64,000 bases of DNA from Xanthostigma xanthostigma (Eukaryota > Arthropoda > Insecta > Raphidioptera > Raphidiidae), in the NCBI GenBank assembly GCA_963575645.1, contig OY754467.1:5952001-6016000 (forward strand), read 5' to 3'. Of the stretch, positions 1 through 10,821 are shown one piece after another; the first letter of the stretch is position 1; each line of letters starts with the position of its first letter. The position numbers were made by a program, and so were the translations under genes. The notes below the pieces were generated by a model. The model saw nothing but the letters and a program-made list of their open reading frames with translations, was not told the DNA's origin and ran no database searches.

Positions 1-2
1 TG

Positions 3-3000
3 TATAGAACAATTTTGATAAATGATAAACAGTTCTCAGCACTTATTGATACCGGGAGCAACGTATGCACAATTAAACAAAGATGTGCAAATCAATTGAC
101 GTGTGACATAATAGATAAAACGTGCCAGCTGAGAGGTTTTGGTGCGGACTCGATTTTGACAAGTACCGAAAGTGTAGAAGTGCCGTGCGTATTAGACGGA
201 GTAGAGATAGAAAATGTCGTATTGCACATTGTACCCGACAATGCTCAATTGACCGATATTATTGTTGGGCAAACGATAACCGAGCGTCCAAACCTAGCAT
301 ACTTTAGGGTTGGTGAACAATTCCACATTGGAAGAAGAGAAGATGAACCATTCATAAAAATGCAATTGCCGGAGGACAAACCGAAAATAAAAACTACACA
401 ACCACGAAGAGTGCCGATAGGGAGAGAAGAGCTTCGAGTCGAAATGACGACAAGCGAGGCAGACACAAAAGAGCTATGGAAATTAATTAATGAATATAGA
501 GATTGCTTCGCGCAAACATTACCTGAGCTGGGATGTACGAATTTGATCAAGATGCACATCGATGACAATGGTGAGCCTGTTCGATCAAAACCGTATCGAG
601 TCTCCAATGAAGATAGACAAACGATTAAAAACATTCTTCAGGAATGGAAAGAAAATGGAATAGTCACAGATACCGTGTCGCCATATGCAAGTCCAGTTGT
701 ATTGGTGAGAAAGAAAAATGGTGAACCCAGACTTGTAGTTGATTTTAGAAAACTGAATCGACAAACAGTGAAGAAAAACTATCCGATACCTAACTTGGAG
801 GAACAATTTGGAAATTTGAGCGGGTGTAAATTATCCACAACTCTTGATCTAGCTCACGGATATTTACAAGTACCACTTGACAACGAGTCGAAGCCGAAAA
901 CTGCCTTCATAACTCCAGATGAGGTAGGACAATTTGAGAGAATGGTTTTTGGACTGACAAACGCACCGTACGAATTTTCAAAATTAATGAATCTTACATT
1001 GGGAAGTTTGAGAAACAAAGTTGTTATGTGCTATTTGGACGATTTGTTAATACCCGCATCTGATTGGGATGAAATGAGAGAAAAATTGAGAATGGTGTTT
1101 GAAGCGTTGAGAAAAGCGAAACTAACATTAAAACTGCGAAAATGCGAATTCGGAAGAAAGGAAGTAAACTACCTAGGAATGACAATTTCAGAAGAAGGTG
1201 TGAAACCAGGCAAGTCCAAGGTTGAGGCAGCGGAGAAATTTCCAGTTCCGACAAATGCAACCGAAGTAAGAAGATACTTAGGATTGACAGGATTCTTTAG
1301 AAGATTCATAAACAAATATGCAGTACGAGCTCGACCGCTAAGTGATTTGACGAGAAAAGGAGCGAAATTTATTTGGGGAACTCGACAACAACACGCATTT
1401 GCTGATCTAAAGCAGGAACTTTTGAAATACCCCGTGTTACAATTATACAATCCACATACTGACACCGAATTGCACACCGATGCAAGTGCTCTGGGATTGG
1501 CCGGCATGCTTCTGCAGCGTGGCCGCGATGACGAAATGCATCTGGTGCAATGTGTGTCTAAAAAGACAACCGACGCAGAAAGAAACTATCACAGCAGCAA
1601 GTTGGAATTAATGGCGATTGTGTGGTCAGTTGACCGATTACGAGTTCTTTTGATAGGCATACCATTCGTTATAGTGACCGACTGCCAAGCACTGGTCTAT
1701 CTAAACACAAATAAAACAATAAACCCTCAGATAGCTCGATGGAGCCAACTGTTGCAAGAATTTGATTTTACTATCAAATATCGACAGGGAGAAAAGATGG
1801 CACACGTAGATGCTCTCAGCCGAGCACCAATAGGTCAAGCAAAAGACACAATGGATGAAATATACGAAGAAAGATTTGATGTATTAATGACCATCGAAGA
1901 AGATGAACAAGTCGAAATGATACAGAGAAGCGATGGGAAGTTAAATGAAATTATCAATATTATCAGAGCTATACCGAAAAATGCGCACGAGAGACATTTA
2001 ATTCAGAATTATCATTTGAAGAACGGGAAACTTTTTAGAAAGGTTATGGTGAGAGGTAAAGAGCGTACATTATATGTTATACCTGATTCAGTCAGAAAAG
2101 CAATTGTTGTAAAGTTTCACGATTTGATGGGACATACATCAGTCGAAGGTACAGTTTTAAAAATATTGAAGCGATATTGGTTTAAATCAATGAGAAGATA
2201 CGTAAAACAACATATTCGAGGATGTTTCGAGTGCTTAATAAACAAAATACCAGCGGGAAAAAGACCTGGAGAATTACATCCGATACCACCACCGATTAGA
2301 CCACTGGAGCGAATTCACATAGACCACCTAGGACCATTTGTGACCAGTACAAAAGGGAACGTGTTTCTTATGGTTATTATCGACAGCTTGACAAAGTATA
2401 TCAAATTGTATCCAATGAAAAGAACAACTTCAGAGTCAGTGGTAAGGGCCATGGAGAGGTTTATTAATGATTACGGTTTACCGAGACGAATAGTAACAGA
2501 TCGAGGCACCTGTTTTACTGCGGACCTATTTCAAAAATTTTGTTGTGATCATGGAATAATGCATACGTTAAACTCGAGTCGACACCCGCAGGCAAATGGC
2601 CAAGTTGAGAGAGTGAATCGAACAATTGTACCAATGATAATGAGTAAAATGAAAAACGAAAGACAATGGGATGCAAAATTGTATGAAGTGGAGCGAGACT
2701 TTAATTCAATGGAAAACAAAACAACAGGAAGAACACCCTTCGAGATGCTTTTTGGTTATTCTCCAAATTTCTACGATGGAAAACTAAGCGCTCATGCGGA
2801 AGGAGACGATATTCAGTATGAACGACCAGAGGACGTACGGATGGAGGCGAGAGAAAGTATTCTAAAGCGACAAAAGGAGATGAAGCGATATTACGATCGT
2901 CGAAGATACCAAGGTTTGACCTTCGATGTGGGTGAGGTTGTTGTGATTCGAAAACCAACCGAGTCAACAGGCGAGTCGACAAAGACACAGGGAAAATATA

Positions 3001-3353
3001 AAGGACCTTACATGATAACTGAAAAATTGCCAAGAGACGTTTACCGCATTCAACATTTGAACCCAGAAGGAAAGCGAAAATTCAGTACGACAATACACGT
3101 AACACAAATAAAGAGTTATCGTAACCCCGAAGTAAAAGAAAATCTAGAACTAGATACGAACGAAGAGGAAATATCTGAAGAGGAGAATGAAGTAAACAGC
3201 GATGAAGACAATAAGAGCGAGCACACCGAAAATGAGGAGAAACCAGATGATGACTGCGAGACACCTATTCGAGAGAGTAAACGAGTCCGAAAGGCCCCTC
3301 GATATCTCGATGACTACATCGTTGAAAGACAAAAGCCGAGGTCGACTTTATAA
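3..3353 (+). CDS. Ty3/gypsy retrotransposon Pol polyprotein, 5' part cut by window edge
   Basis: This frame is open from the first bases of the window, so the true start lies further left; the residue numbers here count from base 15. It encodes protease, reverse transcriptase, RNase H and integrase, the replication enzymes of a Ty3/gypsy LTR retrotransposon. The aspartic protease motif DTGSN is at residues 12-16. Reverse transcriptase follows with VVDFRKLN, FGLTNAP and the YLDD catalytic box at 340-343. RNase H has its catalytic DAS at about 489. Integrase shows the zinc-binding H-H-C-C stretch before the catalytic triad D770, D829, E865, the last two separated by 35 residues. The C-terminus is acidic, then basic (SKRVRKAPRYLDDY), with no chromodomain. 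No env frame follows. The frame is intact over 1.1 kb codons, suggesting a young copy. It lies inside an ABCA-gene intron, in the opposite orientation to that gene. Domain order RT-RNaseH-IN excludes Ty1/copia. Confidence 0.95.
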   Translation, partial: YRTILINDKQFSALIDTGSNVCTIKQRCANQLTCDIIDKTCQLRGFGADSILTSTESVEVPCVLDGVEIENVVLHIVPDNAQLTDIIVGQTITERPNLAYFRVGEQFHIGRREDEPFIKMQLPEDKPKIKTTQPRRVPIGREELRVEMTTSEADTKELWKLINEYRDCFAQTLPELGCTNLIKMHIDDNGEPVRSKPYRVSNEDRQTIKNILQEWKENGIVTDTVSPYASPVVLVRKKNGEPRLVVDFRKLNRQTVKKNYPIPNLEEQFGNLSGCKLSTTLDLAHGYLQVPLDNESKPKTAFITPDEVGQFERMVFGLTNAPYEFSKLMNLTLGSLRNKVVMCYLDDLLIPASDWDEMREKLRMVFEALRKAKLTLKLRKCEFGRKEVNYLGMTISEEGVKPGKSKVEAAEKFPVPTNATEVRRYLGLTGFFRRFINKYAVRARPLSDLTRKGAKFIWGTRQQHAFADLKQELLKYPVLQLYNPHTDTELHTDASALGLAGMLLQRGRDDEMHLVQCVSKKTTDAERNYHSSKLELMAIVWSVDRLRVLLIGIPFVIVTDCQALVYLNTNKTINPQIARWSQLLQEFDFTIKYRQGEKMAHVDALSRAPIGQAKDTMDEIYEERFDVLMTIEEDEQVEMIQRSDGKLNEIINIIRAIPKNAHERHLIQNYHLKNGKLFRKVMVRGKERTLYVIPDSVRKAIVVKFHDLMGHTSVEGTVLKILKRYWFKSMRRYVKQHIRGCFECLINKIPAGKRPGELHPIPPPIRPLERIHIDHLGPFVTSTKGNVFLMVIIDSLTKYIKLYPMKRTTSESVVRAMERFINDYGLPRRIVTDRGTCFTADLFQKFCCDHGIMHTLNSSRHPQANGQVERVNRTIVPMIMSKMKNERQWDAKLYEVERDFNSMENKTTGRTPFEMLFGYSPNFYDGKLSAHAEGDDIQYERPEDVRMEARESILKRQKEMKRYYDRRRYQGLTFDVGEVVVIRKPTESTGESTKTQGKYKGPYMITEKLPRDVYRIQHLNPEGKRKFSTTIHVTQIKSYRNPEVKENLELDTNEEEISEEENEVNSDEDNKSEHTENEEKPDDDCETPIRESKRVRKAPRYLDDYIVERQKPRSTL

Positions 3354-3840
3354 TCAGGAATGACCGAGTGTAGGATATTTTTTTTTTTGTTACGTTACAA
3401 GAAACTAGGGACATCTGACGAGTATGCGTGGACTGACTGAGACGCAACAAGACAGACAAAAACTACAGCAGTAGACGGCCAGACATGACAGAGTAAAGAC
3501 GTTAAGAGAGCAAAATTGACACCGAGCGAGAGTTTTGAGTAGTGTGGAGAGAAATAATAAGAGCGAGTGGAACGAGTTGACATATCAAGCGCAGTTAATT
3601 ACAGAGTGATTAAATCAATTACGAGTGTTTTTTTTTTTTAACTTTGAGACGATCATTTTAAAGAGAGACAGTGAGACAAATTATAGAAGTGAAATTATAT
3701 TATTCTAATATTTTGTTAATTCACAAATGTATGCAAGTACTTTTTGTGTTTATTTTTTCATATTAAATTTATTTAACTAACTAAAACTATAATTGTTATT
3801 TATATATAACATACATGTTATTAAATTTTCCACACTATTA
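3354..3840 (+). mobile_element. 3' non-coding region and probable 3' LTR of the Ty3/gypsy element
   Basis: This AT-rich stretch after the Pol stop has no ORF of interest. A TG start (TGTAGGATA) is at 3369, and several AATAAA/ATTAAA-like signals occur. An LTR would be expected here, but the 5' LTR is outside the window, so its limits cannot be fixed. Confidence 0.4.
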
Positions 3841-4176
3841 AAATTGGCACATGGGTCAAACCTTGAAATTATTGGTGGCGGAAGAAAAAAAAACAATGGG
3901 TGTGTCTCAACAATGATTAGCAAACTTTAGCTAGATCTCTAATAAATTATTTAGTTATTTTAGTGCGGTTTTCTATATACTTGAAGTGAATTGGCTTATC
4001 ACTGAGTCTTATTACCTTCCAAAAAAATTGTAAGAAAACATTTTCAAAATCTCAAGCAAACGTGGATTATCGATATCGTCAAAATTTCTGAAACAAAGTG
4101 TACGAATCTACTATATCTTAGCCACTACATACAGTTAGTGCCTCGTCCAGACAGATAAGCTCTGTTCAAACCTCTC

Positions 4177-4290
4177 TGAGAACGGTAACAGAACCGTCTC
4201 AATCATGCGCAGTAGCTACGACGAAACTATCGATTTTGGAACACCTTTCAGCTACTGCGCATGACCGTGGTGGTTCTGTTACCGTTCTCA
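4177..4290. repeat. Short inverted repeat (MITE-like)
   Basis: The left arm TGAGAACGGTAACAGAACC pairs with the right arm GGTTCTGTTACCGTTCTCA, and an inner pair around CATGCGCAGTAGC also matches. It resembles the foldbacks at 40850 and 42722 in layout (ACCGT near the ends, GCGCAGTA inside), but the outermost ends differ. It lies in the ABCA intron. Confidence 0.6.
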
Positions 4291-4340
4291 TAGCGGCGGG
4301 CTCTTGGACTGATCGTAAACATAACTGCGTAGCTACTTAC

Positions 4341-4582
4341 CGAAACCTGAAAGTGGAATTACCGTCGTCAGGCCTGGAGCTGATATTCGGCATCGGTGAG
4401 AATTCTGCATAGGTGATTGGTTGGTCGTATAATTTTGGATCAACTAGACTTCTTATGATTACTAGTAATAGGGCAAATAAAACCGGTGCCAATATTTCTA
4501 TCAGTGTCTGTATTGGATGGCGCCATTGTAACAACCAATTCTTCCACATCAACAGCATAAATTTATTCCAAGAGGTAGTCAT
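4341..4582 (-). CDS. ABC transporter subfamily A, N-terminal coding exon
   Basis: The exon encodes 80 residues plus two bases of a split codon. The protein begins MTTSWNKFMLLMWKNW and continues with LLQWRHPIQTLIEILAPVLF, typical of the cytosolic start and first membrane segment of full-length ABCA lipid transporters (ABCA1/ABCA3 type). A hydrophobic helix follows (VLFALLLVIIRSL), then the start of the large extracellular loop. The exon ends at a strong donor, TTTCG|GTAAGT, at 4341/4340. Upstream, an excellent acceptor (pyrimidine tract then GCAG) ends at 4619, so the exon spans 4341-4618 with 36 bases of 5' UTR and at least one non-coding exon must lie further right. The next coding exons are beyond the left edge; the intron contains the Ty3/gypsy element. 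The subfamily is confident, the orthologue is not. Confidence 0.85.
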
Positions 4583-4650
4583 TGTTTCTTTTTATTTTCT
4601 TAGTCTTATCAAAAAACACTGCAACAAAAGAAAAAAAATATGTTTAAGCT

Positions 4651-4882
4651 ATTCGGAACCCAAAGGAATGGTGAGACCTCTGGTGAGAAATGCGCCGAAC
4701 TGTCCTAAGGGGGGTTTTTGATAGGTAAACATTGATTTAGAAAAGCATGATGAAGGCTAACCTAGTCTCCATCATGCATTTCTAAATCAATGTTTACCTT
4801 ATGCCTTCATTATAGTTTACCTGTCAAAAACCCCCCTTAGGACAGTTCGGCGCATTTCTCACCACTCTTTTGGGTTCCGAAT
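4651..4882. mobile_element. MITE family ATTCGGAACCC, copy 1
   Basis: A 232-bp foldback with terminal inverted repeats ATTCGGAACCCAAAGGAATG / CTTTTGGGTTCCGAAT of about 80 bp, containing GCGCCGAACTGTCCTAAG. Copies 2 and 3 are at 13589-13831 and 37737-37978. The right arm of this copy has lost GAGGTCTCACCATTC. It ends 31 bases before the splice acceptor of the ABCA exon (on that gene's strand), so it may overlap the branch-point region. Confidence 0.85.
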
Positions 4883-5123
4883 TCTAGCTATATAGTGAAA
4901 ATAGTTGAACTTTTCGATTTTTGATTGAAAAACGTTTTTTTTAAGTGCAACTTTTAAGGTGCGCTACAGGAGTAAAATGGCCTGAATCAGACGCAAAGTT
5001 AAACACCTCCCCTTCTTCGACTTCAATCGGCAGTTGAGAGGAAAGAGTAGGAGAATCGTTTCTACTGTCTCTGTCAAAACGTCATGCGCAGTGCGTACTA
5101 TGTGAATACGTATAGCAATTTGA

Positions 5124-5727
5124 ATGACTAGAGTGACCTGTGCGAATTATTCGCACTAAATAAGTATAATAATTATCACTTTACAAAATTATTTTTTAAA
5201 TATGCAGGTATTCAATTCGTTTCTAATTTTGCACACTGCTTATAACGTTCTTCTTTTTGTTGTATTACAATATGAAGCTCAGATGACAGATCGAAGAAAT
5301 ATTTTACTAAAATTGTCATATAGAGGCGCAAGTAGCAAAAGCGTTGAGCTAAGCCGTCAGATGCCATCATGCAGCATTGCTGTGACGTTGTTCAGCGTTG
5401 CTCGCTGTTTCAAAATTAAAGCCGTCAGATGGCAGTATGCAGTATTGTGTCTGTTGTATTACAATATGAAGGTCAGATGACAGATCGAAGTGTTGACGTT
5501 GTTTCAAAATTAAAGCCGTCAGATAGCAAACGTTGTTCAGCGTTGCTGTACCTATTTTAATTAATTTACAAAAACAAAAGCAATAATAAATTTTTTAGTT
5601 GTCGATGTCAGTAGAGCAAGCAATTATCTGTAAAATGATATATAATTTATGTGGAGAAATTGTGAGGTTTTTTCTAAAAAGGGAGGCAAACATCTTTAAC
5701 CTTAGCGTATTAATATATATGATTTTT
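5124..5727. repeat. Dispersed repeat, copy 1 (pair of 57689-58279)
   Basis: About 600 bp repeat nearly base for base at 57689-58279 in the same orientation, from TAGAGTGACCTGTGCGAATT to ACCTTAGCGTATTAATATA. Internally the segment AAAATTAAAGCCGTCAGAT with neighbouring GTTGTATTACAATATGAAG recurs two or three times. There is no convincing protein; the short open frames are chance. Confidence 0.85.
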
Positions 5728-6720
5728 TTATTGAATGCTTAATTCAGTAAATCTGGAGAATTGCAAAAATAAATAAAACCCACGTTTGAACAATTAATTT
5801 AGCACCAGTTAATAAGCGCATCGTGCTTTAATAATCTTTGTTGCGCATTCAACAATGGATGCTTTATGTGTGGACCACCGCGGCGGTTGCATAATAAATG
5901 TCATTTGAAACCAAACTAACATATTTATGAGCTAATTTATATTCATATGTTGAGAGCGCTCTAAAGAACAGAGCTGATTTTAAAAATGTATTATAACAAT
6001 AAGCTTAATTAACTTTTTTTATTTGTATTATTATAACTCAAAATTAGAGTATTTTTATTATTTCGTCGTTGGTTCTGTAATAGCTCTTATGTGCATAGTT
6101 GGCAGATTTTACGTTTTTTAGATGAAAAGATTCAGGAAATGGAGCTCTATACACTAGTAATACAACTCCAAATTAATTTTACAGTAACCAACAAAGGGAA
6201 GTAACTCTTATGTGAAAAGTTCTATCAAATAATTCCTCCCATATGCCAATAAATCCGAAATTAACGTTAAATATTTTTTAAGAAAATACTTCGTCTTAAT
6301 TAATCATGTATATAGTGAAGATAAGTTTGAATTAGTAATATACCTCTGAAATTGTTAGCTAATTACCATCCATTGCTGAAATAACCACTTTTTGGCCTTT
6401 CCTGCAAATTTTACTTTTTGCACATAAGAGGTATTACAGAACCAACGACGATTTGTACTATTATTTATAATAATGTTTCTACAAGTATTTATATGTGAGA
6501 CTTACAAATAAAAGTAATATTTTTTTTGTAGGAAATTTCTAAACTATACAAAATTGACACTCAATATTATTTTTGTAAAAGCCCCCGTTAATGAGATATT
6601 CATGAAAAACCGTTTTTGGTGACTTTTGGCGGCTCACGGATCGACGGGAGCTTTTGACATTTTGTGTAGGAACAAGAATAAATGAATAACCATTAACCAG
6701 AAGTATATATAACTTGCTTT
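5728..6720. other. AT-rich intergenic stretch, no gene seen
   Basis: No coding signal was recognised. Two distant copies of GGTTCTGTAATA / ACCAACGACG-type text at about 6070 and 6440 are inverted relative to each other, hinting at one more degraded foldback (about 6060-6450). Confidence 0.4.
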
Positions 6721-6747
6721 ATTCCCTCCTGTAGTGGACATCTTCAA

Positions 6748-6918
6748 TAAATTGCCACATGATACAGCTTCCTTTGCCTCGGTTCAAAAGACATTTAAAA
6801 AAATATCTTATTGACAAATGTTTGTACTCTATACATGAGTTATAAATTTAATTGTATTTGACATATTTCACAGCTTTTAGCTACATATGAAATAAATAAA
6901 TATCTTATCTTATCTTAA
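6748..6918 (+). pseudogene. 3' end of a CR1-like non-LTR retrotransposon, frameshifted
   Basis: Translation gives FNKLPHDTASFASVQKTFKK, then after a one-base shift in a run of A it continues YLIDKCLYSIHEL-stop. This is the ending typical of CR1-type reverse transcriptases and matches in layout the ending of the LINE at 10886 (YNKLP ... MSEF). A short 3' UTR ends in ATCTT repeats near 6918, the microsatellite-like tail of this class. Everything 5' of it is missing, the usual result of incomplete reverse transcription. Confidence 0.75.
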
Positions 6919-8138
6919 CCTGGGATTCTATCCTGACACGACCAGCGCTGTACTGTTTCGTGTGTTGGAAGATTTGCAGCGAATTGTTTCTTACGCGTCA
7001 GCTTTACCAAGACATTTTATCCAGTTGCTTTATCTATAGGTACTTGTTTAATTTGATTTTAAAATTGGGCTTGTTATGATAGTAAAACATATTTCTTTAA
7101 AAACAAATCCGTACATTAATTAGGTACGCCTATGGAAAAGCAATAAAATTTCATCTTTTACTTGAAACCAAGGTCATGATTCTGCGTTCGAGTTGTTTCC
7201 GGTTATTTCTTGTGATCAAAGTTCATATAGGTACCAAAATTGCACCTTTCCGAAGTGCAATGTCTACTTTCTCTGGAGTGACAAAATAACAGCTTGCACT
7301 ACGCAGACTTAATACTTAAACACGTGAAGGTCGTCGCGACGTCTAGAGCGTCCAGGATTCACATTCAGGACATTTGTATCGACCCTTGTCGAAAGTAGGG
7401 GACGTGTGCACCTACACAGGTTGAGGTTATGTACACACAATCATCCCATATGTTACGAGTCTGATGGCTGTTGCGGGTTGCCGCATGTGCGAGAGTGTTT
7501 TGTTTGAACAAACAATACAGTTTACATCGATTACCGATAGACAAGGCCGATCACTATATGTAAGGTCGATATGTCCAGTGTCTCAATATTTCTGATCTAC
7601 TACTGACCTCTTTTAAATGGATTTTCGACAGTCTATTCCCTATGCTTATCCTACTATGAAATATATATCAGCCTGACCACTCCAAGCGTAAAGTCGATGT
7701 TTTCATACATCCAAGTGTCGACAGCTAAATGAATTTGATTTGCTAAAATACATTCTACGATTACTGCTTATATACGAGACTTTTTCGAAGCGATCATGGA
7801 TAGATAGATAGTGCGCCCGCCAAGGTCTCGCAAAGTACTCCGCTATATTTACACGAACCGTTTCGAGCTCTTTTCGACCCCCCTCTATCTCCCAGAAAAT
7901 TATTTTTTGGTTATTATCAAGAAGCTGTATTCCGAATTTCATACGTCTAGGTGGAATAGGTTCCAAGATATGAGTGTCCAAAAATCACGATTTCGGGCAC
8001 TCATTCAATGATTCATAGATAAAGCAGCTGTGGCCAACCTATAAACCCGCGGGTCACCAAGTAACACATTTAATACTTTCAAGTGATTCACTTCTTGAAT
8101 TCCACAAATGAAATATAATTATTTATATCTAATATGTA
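6919..8138. other. Intergenic stretch without a recognised gene
   Basis: No gene was recognised. 7703-8010 has open frames on both strands, but neither resembles a known protein. A short run of GATA units is near 7797. Confidence 0.4.
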
Positions 8139-8139
8139 A

Positions 8140-8394
8140 TAAAATATTTTTAACAAAAAAATTGAACCGACTTCAAAATATGCACTAAAAAGTAAAAAAT
8201 AATAATTATTGTTATTTTTGGAGTCGGTGTCACATCAGAATTCGAAAGTAGCAATTTAAATCTTACATGTCTCTAGTTCTCGGAATAGATTTCATTTTGG
8301 CTGACACCGACTCCAAATATAACAATAATTATTATTTTTTACTTTTAAGTGCATATTTTGAAGTCGGTTCAATTTTTTTGTTAAAAATATTTTA
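8140..8394. repeat. Foldback element with AACCGACTTC motif
   Basis: Arms of about 93 bp (8140-8232 and 8302-8394) are near-perfect reverse complements around a 70-bp centre. They include TTGAACCGACTTCAAAATAT and GGAGTCGGTGTCA. Short indels in the A runs are the only breaks noticed. Confidence 0.85.
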
Positions 8395-8662
8395 TTTTTC
8401 TCTTTTTAGTGTTAGATAAAGTATTGCAATGGGTAGGCCAAGTATGCGTGCCTTTAAAATTTGAGAGTTTCCCTCGATTTCTCCGGATTCCACCATCAGA
8501 TCCTGACTTGGTTCCGATGGGACCACCTCGGAAGTGCACTCTTTCGAGTAAAAAAAGAATTTCGAAAATCGGTACATAATTGACGGAGAAATCGGTGAAC
8601 ATACATAAAAAAAATAATATAGTCGAACATAGAACCTCCTCCTTTTTTGAAGTCGGTTAAAA
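8395..8662 (-). repeat. Dispersed element starting AACCGACTTC
   Basis: Read on the minus strand from 8662 it begins TTAACCGACTTCAAAAAAGG, then AGGTTCTATGTTCGACTATA. I recall sequences of this opening as a common repeat in lepidopteran introns. Its other end runs into the foldback at 8394, whose arm carries the same GAAGTCGGTT motif. Open minus frames here do not look like a conserved protein. Confidence 0.5.
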
Positions 8663-8767
8663 ATGAACGTTCGTTCGCCATGATATAATGAAGTATGATA
8701 CATAACTAATATTATTCAACTCATGCGCGTTATTCATGTTTTATCATGCCTGAAAACCGAACCCTAA

Positions 8768-9611
8768 AGCCCGCCATTCATTATCCTGCACGCAGTCCAC
8801 CGCGCAGGCAGGAAGTCGCTCACACACTATACTGCAAGCAGTCCAAACCCGTCATTCACTATCCTGCATGCAGTCCGCCACGTAGGCAGAAAGTCACTCA
8901 CACACTATCCTGCAAGCAGTCCGTCGTCAGTGTTTTTGCCTATTTTGCTAGTGACGTTTCTCTTTGAAAATGCCTAATCTACGCTGTCTTGTCAAAAAAA
9001 AGAAAATAGCTATTTTACTATGTTTGGTTCTATTACTAGAAAAAAATAAAAAAAGAATATGGGAAAAGAAACTGTTAAAGATTCGTCACAAGAAATGTAT
9101 TTGTGCTTGTGACGCTACAATGTTAAAGGAAATTGATGCTGATGACTATAAAAATTACTTAAGGATGGATGAAGAGACTTTTCGATATTTATTACATAAA
9201 GTGGCACCAATAATAACAAGACAAAACACTATGATGCGCAACAGCATTTCTGCAGAGCAACGATTGGTGGCTACTTTGCGATTCTTGGCTACTGGAAGGT
9301 CATATGAATGTTTGAAATTTAGCACCAAAATTTCACCGCAATTGCTTGGCAAAATTATACCTGAGACATGTAAAACACCAAATTCTCTACTGCGCGCGAA
9401 AATGCAGGACGCCGTGCAGGGCGCCACGCAACTGACAGTCCGGCGCGGCGGACTGCAAGTAGTGGGAGGAGCTTGCAGGTCTCAAGCAGGACGCAACGAT
9501 CATCCTGCGTCCATCTGCCGGACACCGCGCAGACTGCAAGCATATTCATTAACCTGCATCACTCGGCGGACGGCAAGGCGGACTGCCATGCAGGATAGTG
9601 AATGGCGGGCT
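8768..9611 (+). mobile_element. Non-autonomous PIF/Harbinger DNA transposon with TAA target duplication
   Basis: The ends are inverted repeats AGCCCGCCATTCATTATCCT and, reversed, AGCCCGCCATTCACTATCCT. They are flanked by the direct triplet TAA at 8765-8767 and 9612-9614, the 3-bp target duplication expected of PIF/Harbinger. The left end carries two direct copies of a ~78-bp subterminal unit (about 8769 and 8848) around CCTGCA-GCAGTCC. The right subterminal part (9380-9600) is rich in the same CTGCA and GCAGTCC words. The inside keeps only the N-terminal part of the transposase gene. Confidence 0.88.
8970..9372 (+). pseudogene. Harbinger transposase N-terminal fragment
   Basis: The natural start is probably the ATG at 8970. 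After a basic stretch (KKKK... KKRIWEKKLL) the protein reads YKNYLRMDEETFRYLLHKVA and later ISAEQRLVATLRFLATGRSY, the conserved region ahead of the DDE nuclease in PIF/Harbinger transposases. It stops matching after KIIPETC at about 9372, where the frame runs on into the GC-richer right subterminal repeat for another 80 codons of unrelated translation. The whole DDE nuclease is missing, so no activity is expected. Confidence 0.8.
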
Positions 9612-9614
9612 TAA

Positions 9615-10820
9615 ATAGCCATTTACCGACTGGTGACAATAATTACTTGTCATAACTCAATGAAGATTCCTACTAGCTCGGCCATTGTGGATTAATGAAA
9701 ATAAACGTAACTATTTTCTGAGTCGTAACGAAATAGTAGGTAACAACAACTCCGTTGTTACCCATTGAGACTAAAATTGAGAGGCCGAATGTTTTCGACA
9801 TGGACTATGGAGTTTATTCATAACCGGCTAACCTCAAACCAAAACATTGCTGTTTGGTGCTGTTAGTATTGACAGTTTTTTTATAAAGAAATAAATACAT
9901 ATTTACAACATCTCATTATAATTAAAACATGAATAACGCGCAATTGTTGAATAAAATTATGGGCGCAACTTGTAGGCTAAGTCATGACCTGTCAGCGCGA
10001 TGAATGACTTTGACTGCTAGTTACGCCAATAACTATTATGTGTCTAGATAATATTTAAGTAGAGTAAGTAAGAATATAACTTTTCAAAAAGTATTGAAAT
10101 CGCGCGCAAGCTTCAATACACGCATCGTGCGAAGCGAACACGAAATATACAGCTGCACGCTTGAAACCTAGCAGCCAAATCTATAGCAAAGAATATCTAG
10201 CGGCAAAACCACTAACCAGCCTCGTGTGCAGCGACCTTAAGTTCAGTGTCCCAACAATTCACTCCTAAAGTTATGCATCCGTTGGTTTCGCGTCGCCATT
10301 GTTCGTTATTCGCAGTCCATACAATAGAGATCAGTGAGCTGGGTACGGCGGACCCGGTGAATTAAAGCACAGACCGGAATATATTATTCATTAAGGTCTA
10401 TTTACACATCGACTGGGTTCGTTTCGAAACATGAATGAGCATTATTAACAAACGTGAATCAAGTTTTGTTGTTCCCAAATTCAATTAAAAATATGTACTA
10501 CTCGGCAAGAATTTACTGCAAAAAAATTATCTTTCAATTTTTACACTGTTCCGAAAGATCATGACACAATTAAGAAGTTTCCACTTGACAAAAATTCTAA
10601 TAATTATCATGATTATAAGATTAATTTCAAAAATGATGAAAACATTATTTCGATGGGTGTACAGAAGTAAATGGATTATTACGTTATACGGTTGGGTCAC
10701 CGCGACCGAGAAAACTACATTCATTTGCTTCTATGGACACGTTTTTCGTTACGTCATTCAAAGTCATATTGGGGCCGCTATATTATGGTACCGCTATCTT
10801 AAGAAATCAAAATCAAACAC
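9615..10820. other. Intergenic stretch without a recognised gene
   Basis: 10185-10250 contains CAGCCTCGTGTGCAGCG, which reappears reversed near 35460 (CGCTGCACACGAGGCTG), so it is probably the end of another degraded repeat. No coding evidence was seen. Confidence 0.4.
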
Positions 10821-10821
10821 T

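Noticed and set aside
3841..3900. Primer-binding site of a second LTR element (TGGTGGCGGAAG)
   Set aside because: No second LTR or gag frame follows; the similarity to a PBS is too short.
7703..8011. Open frames on both strands (92 and 66 codons)
   Set aside because: No recognised motif; both strands open in the same place suggests chance or a non-coding repeat.
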